Positions 17,022-24,152 of a DNA stretch of 34,774 nt are shown here, in pieces. Under the pieces are notes generated by a model that was not told the DNA's origin, did not search any database, and was given only the letters and a program-made list of their open reading frames with translations. The stretch is from Spirochaetales bacterium (GTDB lineage: Bacteria; Spirochaetota; Spirochaetia; JAGLYY01): NCBI GenBank assembly GCA_023131935.1, contig JAGLYY010000224.1:1-34774 (forward strand). Reading direction: 5' to 3'. Positions within the stretch are counted from its first letter, which is position 1. Each line of letters starts with the position of its first letter. Both the position numbers and the translations under genes were made by a program.

Positions 17022-17735
17022 TTAGTCCATTGCCAGAGTAATACAGAAAACCTTCATTACCCCCTGCTCTTTGAGTACTCCGGCACATTCATGCAAAGTT
17101 GAACCGGTAGTAAATACATCATCCACGAGGACAACCTGCTCAGGCAGGTCATTCTTCACTGACAGGCTGGAAAATCGCTTTTTCAGGTGAATCTTTCCTT
17201 TGAGGTTGCTTTTTCTTGCCTCCCGATCCAATCCTTTCTGCATGCCGCCGTTATCCCGGTGTAAAAGGGGAAGTACCTTTCGGTCTGACAGTTCAAGCAG
17301 GGTCATTACCTGGTCCCAGCCCCTTTTTTTATATGATCTCTTTGAGCAGGGTACAGGGATGAGGGGAAGAGCGGGATATTCTCTGTTAAGGGTGGATGAA
17401 AAAAATGGATAAAAAAAGTGAACAAGTCTGGTATACCCCTCCTCCTTATACCTATGTATCATTTCCCGGATTATTCCCGAATAATGAAAGACCGAAAAAT
17501 GACTGTCGAAGGCATAGGAGTGGTTTCTGCAACGTGTACAGATTACTTTTTCACTCATAAGGTCCCTCCCGCAAATGGTGCAGCGGGTCCCTGAAACAAA
17601 AGGCAAGGTATAAGTGCAGCGGTCACAAACACCTCTCCGAATCTGCTCGACTCCGTCGAGGGGAGCCCCGCAGTAAAGACAACCTTCAGGGAAAAGATAT
17701 TCAGAGAGGTATTCCAGAAACCGGGGATGCTTCAC
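17022..17735 (-). CDS. comF: ComF-family phosphoribosyltransferase-like protein
   Basis: The 237-residue protein has the ComF plan: an N-terminal cysteine-rich zinc region and a C-terminal type I phosphoribosyltransferase fold with the PRPP loop VVLVDDVFTTGSTL (about 201-214). Here eight cysteines form four CxxC pairs (C19/C22, C37/C40, C52/C55, C66/C69), enough for two zinc sites. ComF homologues take part in DNA uptake during natural transformation in Bacillus and Haemophilus; whether that applies here is unknown. The start is GTG at 17735 with no clear ribosome site; a 9-codon open frame just upstream ends on the overlapping TGTGA. It lies 39 bases after mutS and was probably co-transcribed with it. 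Confidence 0.88.
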   Translation of the reverse strand: MKHPRFLEYLSEYLFPEGCLYCGAPLDGVEQIRRGVCDRCTYTLPFVSGTRCTICGRDLMSEKVICTRCRNHSYAFDSHFSVFHYSGIIREMIHRYKEEGYTRLVHFFYPFFSSTLNREYPALPLIPVPCSKRSYKKRGWDQVMTLLELSDRKVLPLLHRDNGGMQKGLDREARKSNLKGKIHLKKRFSSLSVKNDLPEQVVLVDDVFTTGSTLHECAGVLKEQGVMKVFCITLAMD

Positions 17736-17774
17736 AAACAGAAATACAATATGATTTTCATTCCTGATTCAGTT

Positions 17775-20345
17775 TCATTGGATTAACTCATCCTGCCACC
17801 GTGCAATTGTATTCAAAGCTTCGAGAGGGGTCATCTCGTTAACATTAAGGGATCGAACTTCCTGGCTGACTATTTCCGATGGGGAAAAGAGGTCCTTCTG
17901 ACCATTTCCCTCCTCAGCAGGTGGAATTTCGGGGTATCCATCCTCTTTTTCCTTTAAATTATTCAGAATCCGGGTGGCACGCCTTACAATTTCTAACGGC
18001 AGTCCGGCGATTTTGGCGGCATGGAGACCATAGGAATTTCCTGCTGGTCCTTCTTTAATCTTTTTCAGGAAGACAATTTCCCCTTCGTTTTCGAGAACTT
18101 CGAGGGAAAGGTTTTTTAATTTCTCATGTTTCAAGAGAGTTAGTTCATGATAGTGGGTAGCAAAAAGGGTTTTACACTGAAGTGTCTCAAGAAGGTGTTC
18201 ACTTACTGCCCAGGCGATTGAGAGACCATCGTTAGTACTGGTGCCCCTTCCTACTTCATCCATAATGACAAGGCTTTTTTTGGTTGCTGACCGGATAATA
18301 TTTGCCGTCTCGTTCATTTCCACGAGGAAGGTCGATTCTCCTCTCGCGAGATTGTCCGATGCCCCAACACGGCAGAAGATATTATCAACGATCCCAATTT
18401 CAGCTTCCCGGGCCGGTATGTAACTGCCGATCTGGGCCATCAGCACAATGAGGGCAACCTGTCGAAGATAGGTGGATTTCCCTGCCATATTCGGGCCGGT
18501 AATAAGGGCAAAAGTTGTTTTTTTGGGATCCAGTTTCAGGCTGTTGGGTACAAAATTCCCTGGCGGAAGATGGTGTTCAACTACTGGGTGCCTTCCCTCC
18601 CGGATATTGAGGGTCTGCTTTTCTGACAATTTCGGCCTGGTATATCCGTGAATTGTTGCCGCGTAGGCGAAAGACCCGAGACAGTCCAGTCTGGCAAGTT
18701 TATCCGCAAGGGAGAGAAGAGAGGAAACCTGTTCTTTTACCTGGTCACGCAGTTTGAGAAAAAGATCCTTCTCCATCTCTAAGGCTTTCTCAGATGCGTT
18801 ATTAAGATCGGACTCAAGGGATGAAAGCCGCTCAGTGGTAAACCGTTCCCCTCCAACTAAAGACTGCCTTCGGATGAAATGTTCCGGCACAAGGTGGAGG
18901 TTTGCCTTTGACACTTCGAGGTAATAACCGATGATTTTGTTGTATTTTGCTTTGAGAGAGGAAATACCGGTCCTCTCCTTTTCCTCTTCGAGATACTCAT
19001 CGAGGGTGGATTTACTGTTTTCCTTTAAGTGCCGTAACCGTTCGAGTTCTTCATTGAAACCCTCTCTTATCAGGCTGCCATCAGACAGAAGGATTGATGG
19101 ATCATCCGCAAGACCTTTCAATAGAAGATCAACTATTTCAGAGATCCACTTCAGTTCCTCCCGGGAAAGAAAATCCCGGTTCCATTCAGTCAGTGAGGAA
19201 TGAACCAGCAGGATTCCCTGAAGACTGTTTCTCACTGCTGCCAAATCTTTGCCATGGGCTTTATCGAGGGCTATCCTTGAAGATAATCGTTCTAAATCCA
19301 GGATCCCTTTCAATGTTTCCCGGAGAGAGGAAAGTAGGATCTGGTTCCGGTAGAGGAAATCCACCTCCTCTAACCGGTTTTCTATCTGTTCCCGATCTGT
19401 GAGCGGCTGAAGAACCCAGGCACGCAATTTTCTGGATCCCATCGAGGTTTTCGTATGATTCAAAATCTCCAGGAGGCTGTATTTACTGCTTCCATCGTGA
19501 AGGTTAGCTGTAATTTCCAGATTGCGCTGGGTTGATTCATCAAGACCAAGGAACTCATGGTCATGGTAACGTTTGATCCCCCTTATGTGCGGAAGCATCC
19601 CCTTCGAAGAATCTTCGAGGTATTCCAGGAGTATTCCCGTTGAATAGAGAGCGGGATCATCTGTTTTGAATCCAAAACCTTTTAGATTTGAGACAGCGAA
19701 TTGCAGAATAAGCCTTTTTTCAGAAGCTTCCAAATCGAAAGACCAATCGGGAAAGCGGTTTATCAGGATCTCCTTTTGTTCGTCAAGGACTCTGTTAACC
19801 TGATCATCCTCTTCCAGGAGAGATTCCTGAATAAGAATTTCCCGGGGGGAAAGGCGGGAAAGTTCTTTCCTGAGCCGTTGCTTCCGTTCTTCCCAGGGAA
19901 AAGCGGTAGCGATGAACTCAGCGGTTGATAGATCTATCGCCGAAAGGGATACCCATTCGCGGTATCTGCCGATGGAGAGAAGAAAGTTATTTTCCCCTTT
20001 GTCCAGATAATTCTCATCAACTACGGTGCCGGGGGTAATTATCTCCACAACCTGCCGTTTCGCGATCCCCTTTCCCCCTTCAGGCAGTGAAATCTGCTCG
20101 CAGATTGCGATTTTTTTTCCCGCTTTCAGGAGCCGGGGGATATAGGTTTGGGCAGCATGATAGGGGATACCGCACATGGGGACCTTGTTCCGGGCTGTAA
20201 GGGTAAGGTTGAGGATTGATGAAGCCTCCCGGGCATCCTGTTGGAACATCTCGTAAAAGTCACCAAGTCGAAAAAACAGAATCGCATCACGATGGTCCTG
20301 TTTAATTCGATGGTATTGCTGCATCATAGGGGTTGTTTCAGCCAT
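17775..20345 (-). CDS. mutS: DNA mismatch repair protein MutS
   Basis: MutS recognises base mismatches and starts mismatch repair. The 856 residues match MutS1 from end to end. The N-terminus TPMMQQYHRIK is followed by the mismatch-reading motif GDFYEMF (Phe-x-Glu). The connector, core and clamp domains follow, then the ATPase with Walker A GPNMAGKST (about 617-625), Walker B SLVIMDEVGRGTST and the signature FATHYHELT, and finally the dimerisation region. The start ATG at 20345 has no ribosome site and lies 9 bases from a consensus -10 box, suggesting a leaderless or nearly leaderless mRNA. It is divergent from the STAS gene and precedes comF. No mutL is in the window. Confidence 0.98.
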   Translation of the reverse strand: MAETTPMMQQYHRIKQDHRDAILFFRLGDFYEMFQQDAREASSILNLTLTARNKVPMCGIPYHAAQTYIPRLLKAGKKIAICEQISLPEGGKGIAKRQVVEIITPGTVVDENYLDKGENNFLLSIGRYREWVSLSAIDLSTAEFIATAFPWEERKQRLRKELSRLSPREILIQESLLEEDDQVNRVLDEQKEILINRFPDWSFDLEASEKRLILQFAVSNLKGFGFKTDDPALYSTGILLEYLEDSSKGMLPHIRGIKRYHDHEFLGLDESTQRNLEITANLHDGSSKYSLLEILNHTKTSMGSRKLRAWVLQPLTDREQIENRLEEVDFLYRNQILLSSLRETLKGILDLERLSSRIALDKAHGKDLAAVRNSLQGILLVHSSLTEWNRDFLSREELKWISEIVDLLLKGLADDPSILLSDGSLIREGFNEELERLRHLKENSKSTLDEYLEEEKERTGISSLKAKYNKIIGYYLEVSKANLHLVPEHFIRRQSLVGGERFTTERLSSLESDLNNASEKALEMEKDLFLKLRDQVKEQVSSLLSLADKLARLDCLGSFAYAATIHGYTRPKLSEKQTLNIREGRHPVVEHHLPPGNFVPNSLKLDPKKTTFALITGPNMAGKSTYLRQVALIVLMAQIGSYIPAREAEIGIVDNIFCRVGASDNLARGESTFLVEMNETANIIRSATKKSLVIMDEVGRGTSTNDGLSIAWAVSEHLLETLQCKTLFATHYHELTLLKHEKLKNLSLEVLENEGEIVFLKKIKEGPAGNSYGLHAAKIAGLPLEIVRRATRILNNLKEKEDGYPEIPPAEEGNGQKDLFSPSEIVSQEVRSLNVNEMTPLEALNTIARWQDELIQ

Positions 20346-20354
20346 AGCATCTGG

Positions 20355-20383
20355 ATTATATTGTATTGCTGATTGCTCTACAA
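20355..20383 (-). promoter_or_regulatory. Promoter for mutS-comF
   Basis: On the minus strand a perfect TATAAT (20360-20355) is preceded, with 17-base spacing, by TTGTAG (20383-20378). Transcription should start about 1-3 bases before the mutS ATG. Confidence 0.6.
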
Positions 20384-20384
20384 T
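20356..20384 (+). promoter_or_regulatory. Possible promoter for the STAS-domain gene, overlapping the mutS promoter
   Basis: TACAAT at 20379-20384 is a good -10, but the -35 position (20356-20361, TTATAT) is poor. The two divergent promoters would occupy the same DNA face to face, each -10 lying on the other's -35. Confidence 0.35.
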
Positions 20385-20406
20385 ACTCTGCCAAGGCAGG
20401 GGGGTA

Positions 20407-20892
20407 ATGATGACTGAAGAGTCACTTTTTTATAAAGAAAGCGATGATATTATATTTCTCCGCGCCGAAGGACATATAACCGCGTCGCTGTGTTCCGATC
20501 TCAAGAAAACAGTGCTAAACCGGTTCGATGAAACTCCGCCGGTGAAGCATTTTTTTATCGATCTCTCCCATTGTGATTATATGGATTCTACTTTTATGGG
20601 GCTCCTGGTAGGTTTTAACAAAAAGCTTTCAATTACCGCTGCACAAAAGGTGGAAATCGTCAATCCTTCCGAACCCTGTAAAAAACTGTTAAAAGGCCTA
20701 GGGATACAGAAACTGCTTTCTTATATTGATGAGGAAATTGCCATGCCGCTGGATATGGTACAGATTTCAAAAACAGCTAAAGCGACTGCTGAATTTATTC
20801 TCAAGGCCCATGAGGAACTTATTAATCTATCAATCATAAATCGCCGGCGGTTCGCTGCTCTTCAATCCGTGCTGAAAGATCACCGGAAATAA
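20407..20892 (+). CDS. STAS-domain protein (anti-sigma-factor antagonist type)
   Basis: Residues about 8-108 form a STAS domain like SpoIIAA/RsbV. The segment IDLSHCDYMDSTFMGLLVG contains the site that is phosphorylated in those proteins (Ser61, in YMDST). In Bacillus the unphosphorylated form binds an anti-sigma kinase and frees a sigma factor; related STAS proteins serve other signalling partners. The last 50 residues (about 110-161) are a predicted helical extension not needed for the domain. No kinase, phosphatase or sigma-factor gene is adjacent, so the partner is unknown. There are two consecutive ATGs at 20407 and 20410 behind a G-rich ribosome site, and the second has the better spacing. 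It stands alone on the plus strand between mutS and ompH. Confidence 0.82.
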   Translation: MMTEESLFYKESDDIIFLRAEGHITASLCSDLKKTVLNRFDETPPVKHFFIDLSHCDYMDSTFMGLLVGFNKKLSITAAQKVEIVNPSEPCKKLLKGLGIQKLLSYIDEEIAMPLDMVQISKTAKATAEFILKAHEELINLSIINRRRFAALQSVLKDHRK

Positions 20893-20907
20893 CAAATTTC
20901 TTGTCTG

Positions 20908-20945
20908 AAAAAAAAGATCAGCACCATATTGTTTATATGGTGCTG
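20908..20945 (-). terminator. Strong intrinsic terminator of the tamB-bamA-ompH operon
   Basis: Perfect 11-base arms CAGCACCATAT (20919-20929) and ATATGGTGCTG (20935-20945) enclose a 5-base loop. On the minus strand an eight-base T-tract follows two bases after the stem (20915-20908). In the plus direction there is no T-tract, so it mainly serves the minus-strand operon, although the hairpin also follows the STAS stop codon. Confidence 0.85.
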
Positions 20946-20996
20946 TTACAGCTTGAATTATAAAAATCTAGAAGAGTTAATAACCTTTATGTGTAG

Positions 20997-21524
20997 TTAG
21001 TTTCTACCCGCATCCCTGCGAAGTTTTTCCAGTACCATATCGGTGATATCGACATCATAACTGATCCAGAGGATATCGGGATCCTGTTTTTTAAAAATGA
21101 GTGAAAACCCCTCAGTTTCAGCGACGTATTTAACTGCTTCAATTACCTCCGAGAGGAAAGTCTGGGACGAAAGAAGGTTTTCCTTTTTGTTTTCAATCAG
21201 TCTCGATTTCGTATTGTGATATTGCTGCATGAATGTTATTAGTTTTTCAATCTCATCTTCAAGCTTCAGAACACGGAATTCATCTCCCTGTTCCTGCGCA
21301 AGAAGTTTCTGTTCCTTCAATTGAAGGAGTTCTTCATTCTTTCGGGAGAGAAAATTGTTGTAATCAGTGGTCATCCTCTCAACCTCTCGCAGGGCGGCGG
21401 AATCCTGAAAGTGATTTGAAACGATCCTTGAAATATCAACAACACCGATCTTCGATAATTTATCAGAAAATCCGTAACCGGTTATTACTGATAGCAGAAG
21501 TATTATTCCAAGTGTTTTCTTCAT
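20997..21524 (-). CDS. skp: OmpH/Skp-family periplasmic chaperone
   Basis: Skp holds unfolded outer-membrane proteins in the periplasm and passes them to BamA. The 175-residue product has a signal peptide (about 1-20, KKTLGIILLLSVITGYGFS), the conserved opening strand KIGVVDISRIVSN, a long central alpha-helical/coiled-coil stretch (about 45-120, rich in E, K, L, Q) and the closing beta strand region EGFSLIFKKQDPDILWIS. It begins 20 bases after bamA behind GGAG and is the last gene before the strong terminator. Gene order with bamA and tamB supports the role. Confidence 0.9.
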   Translation of the reverse strand: MKKTLGIILLLSVITGYGFSDKLSKIGVVDISRIVSNHFQDSAALREVERMTTDYNNFLSRKNEELLQLKEQKLLAQEQGDEFRVLKLEDEIEKLITFMQQYHNTKSRLIENKKENLLSSQTFLSEVIEAVKYVAETEGFSLIFKKQDPDILWISYDVDITDMVLEKLRRDAGRN

Positions 21525-21544
21525 TTATTTGTATCTCCTTTCTA

Positions 21545-24130
21545 TTAGAACATGCTCGCCGTGAGGGAAATCACGAAATCAAGCCCTGATCCTTCTTCCG
21601 AACTGGCAAACACATTGCCTGTCTGCCACTGAATACTGGACAGATTATTATCGGCAAAAGAGAACCGCTTAACCAGGTAAAACCCTATGGGCAGGCCGGG
21701 TATTGTTAAACGCAATCCACCCCCCATTGAAAAGTAAAAATCATCAAGACTGAAATCGTCAAGGTCATCGGTCTTCGACCACATTCCGGTGCCGCTTATA
21801 AATAAATCGGACCAGAGATACTGCTCGATTACCGGCATTCTTAATTCGATCCAGTTGTCCCAGAGCGCCTCTCCTGTTCCGGTTTCAGCACTGCTCCATC
21901 CACGAGCGGTTGTCATCCCATCGATATAGAGCAAATCATTCTGGTCGGTGTAAATTTCTTCTTTTCCAAACTGGGGCAGAATGATCGAGAACGCGCTGTT
22001 TAGAGCAAGAATAAGTTTGAACCGCGAATCCTCAAATATTTTAAAATCCAGGAGTTTCGCGTACGCTTGAGCTTTCGTAGTGCTTCGGATGTAGTGTTTC
22101 ACTCCTCCGAGGAAACCGCCGACAAAACTGACCTGTTCTCCCAGGTAGGTTCCGCTTGTCGGATTATAGATAATGTCCCTCCGGTCCCATGAAAGGTTGA
22201 GCCAGAGTTTGTTTTCAAACTTCCAGGAATCAATATTTTCCCTGATACTCGGATCAAATGGGCGGTAGAGTGATTCTTCATATTTTTTCCTCGACAGGGA
22301 GGTCCGCAAACCGGTACCGGTGCCGAATCGTCCTAACGGAGTATGGAAGGTATAGCCGGTATTGACCCCGAGACTGACATCGTAGCTTAAGTAATCCATG
22401 AGATAACCGGGATCGATAACATCGCCCTGCAGCCGTGCATACTCCCAGTCGGTAATAGCCACACCATCGGCGATCTGCTGGGCGGTAGCAGGCTCCCCGG
22501 TATCGGGATTGACAAGATGACCGTCATAAGGATCGGGTACCGCGTCACCGTTTGCGTAGTCCTCATCGGAAAAAATCGGAAACAGGATGTCCTGATAAGC
22601 CCCGGAATTTTCTTCCCGCTGAAAGGAAAGATCCACACCACCGGACCACCGCCGCCCGGCGAGCCATTTTTCGGTATACCCGAAGCTCAGACTCTGTTTT
22701 ATTGGAGAGATCTCAGTTCCTACAGACAGTTCCTGCCCATGACCACGGAAATTCTTGTCCACCCATTTTACAAATCCCATAACGGGAAAATCACCGCCGG
22801 CAGCGGAAAAGCTGATTCCGAAATTAATGTCGGTTGTTTTTCCCTCCTCCACGTTAATAACAAGATCCATGAGCCCCTCTTCGGATCCCTCCGGGGTATC
22901 AGGGATAACGGCGCTGAAATACTGCAGGTTGTACAGGTTACGAAGACCCTCAAGAATTTTATCTTTGCTGAAGATGTCACCAACCTGCAGGGGGATCTCC
23001 CGGAGGATTACATAGTCCTCGGTTTTCGTATTTCCCCTCACAATGATGTTTTCAATATGGGCCCTTCCCCGCTCAACGATGGAGATAACGTAAGAGATAG
23101 TTTTATTTTTCTCATCCCTGATCTCCTGCCTGTTAATGACGTTGAAGATGTAACCATCATTGTAGTAGAGATCGGTGATACGTACAAAATCGGCTTCCAG
23201 TTTTGTCCTGTTGATAACATTTTCAACGGACTGGTGAAGCAGCTCCGCGAGGTCCTCGTCTGAAAAGAGGGTATTTCCCTCAAAGGTAGTTCCTCCGTAG
23301 GTATACTGGTTTCCCTCTTCGATGTAATAGGTGATGACAAGAAAATTCCTATCCTCCTCAGCCTCTTCAAACTCCCGGGTGATGTTTACGACCTTAGCGT
23401 CTATGTATCCCCGGTCATGATAGTAACGCTCAATACCGTTCCGGTCCTGTTCCAAATTCTTTTCTTCAAAAAGGCCGCTGGTAAAGAATGATTGTTCCTT
23501 GCTTTTCATTACCCCCTTCAGGGTATTTTCTGAGGCAAAAGAATTGCCGGAGAACTGGATAGTCCGCACCTTTGTCTGTTTTCCTTCACTGATTTCAAAA
23601 GTGAGGATGATGATATTCTCTTCGGCATCCTGTTCTGTTTTGCTTGTTACCTCGATATCCGGGAAACCACGGGACAGGTAAAGTTCGATTATCGCCTGCT
23701 CATCCTGCCGGACTTTTGTTTTCGTTACGACATCGGAACGCTTAAGAAGGATAACCTCGAGTATATCGGTCCTTCGGACAACGCTGTTACCCTCAATCCG
23801 GATATCATCTAGGAGGGGACGCTCGACAACAGTAAAAACGATAATAACAGAATTCTGTTCCTCGTCCCCGGCAACAGCTGTTGGTGTCAGTTGTTCAAAA
23901 TAATCAAGAGCATAGAGTTTGCTTTGAAGATCCCAGAAAAGGGTATCGGAAAAAATCTTCCCGATAAAAGGATTGGTAACACCCTCAATTTCCCGGAATG
24001 AAAAGTGATCGAGTCCCTGAAACTGTATATCAACTATTGGTTTGTCAATGTACCACTCCTGGGCCGTCAGGATTGAGGCCGGCAGAACAACAAGAGATAT
24101 GAGAGTCAGAAAGAATAGCGCCTTTCGCAT
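21545..24130 (-). CDS. bamA: Outer membrane protein assembly factor BamA
   Basis: BamA is the core of the machine that folds beta-barrels into the outer membrane. The 861 residues comprise a signal peptide (about 1-23), five POTRA domains (about 24-420, e.g. VVERPLLDDIRIEGNSVVRR and RGRAHIENIIVRGNTKTEDY) and a 16-strand barrel ending in an aromatic residue (SLTASMF). The VRGF/Y motif of loop 6 appears as ARGW (21896-21907). A long acidic insertion between early barrel strands (roughly 22385-22590) should face the outside. The start ATG has a good AAGGAG site, and the gene sits 22 bases after tamB. The T. pallidum counterpart is Tp92/TP0326. Confidence 0.96.
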   Translation of the reverse strand: MRKALFFLTLISLVVLPASILTAQEWYIDKPIVDIQFQGLDHFSFREIEGVTNPFIGKIFSDTLFWDLQSKLYALDYFEQLTPTAVAGDEEQNSVIIVFTVVERPLLDDIRIEGNSVVRRTDILEVILLKRSDVVTKTKVRQDEQAIIELYLSRGFPDIEVTSKTEQDAEENIIILTFEISEGKQTKVRTIQFSGNSFASENTLKGVMKSKEQSFFTSGLFEEKNLEQDRNGIERYYHDRGYIDAKVVNITREFEEAEEDRNFLVITYYIEEGNQYTYGGTTFEGNTLFSDEDLAELLHQSVENVINRTKLEADFVRITDLYYNDGYIFNVINRQEIRDEKNKTISYVISIVERGRAHIENIIVRGNTKTEDYVILREIPLQVGDIFSKDKILEGLRNLYNLQYFSAVIPDTPEGSEEGLMDLVINVEEGKTTDINFGISFSAAGGDFPVMGFVKWVDKNFRGHGQELSVGTEISPIKQSLSFGYTEKWLAGRRWSGGVDLSFQREENSGAYQDILFPIFSDEDYANGDAVPDPYDGHLVNPDTGEPATAQQIADGVAITDWEYARLQGDVIDPGYLMDYLSYDVSLGVNTGYTFHTPLGRFGTGTGLRTSLSRKKYEESLYRPFDPSIRENIDSWKFENKLWLNLSWDRRDIIYNPTSGTYLGEQVSFVGGFLGGVKHYIRSTTKAQAYAKLLDFKIFEDSRFKLILALNSAFSIILPQFGKEEIYTDQNDLLYIDGMTTARGWSSAETGTGEALWDNWIELRMPVIEQYLWSDLFISGTGMWSKTDDLDDFSLDDFYFSMGGGLRLTIPGLPIGFYLVKRFSFADNNLSSIQWQTGNVFASSEEGSGLDFVISLTASMF

Positions 24131-24152
24131 AGTTTCTCCTTGAAACTTGAAT

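Noticed and set aside
17736-17765. Nine-codon leader peptide before comF (ATG AAA ATC ...)
   Set aside because: The AGGA directly touches its ATG, too close to act as a ribosome site, and nothing else supports translation.
22517-23263. Plus-strand open frame of 248 codons inside bamA
   Set aside because: Shadow of bamA POTRA and barrel coding sequence, with no domain visible.
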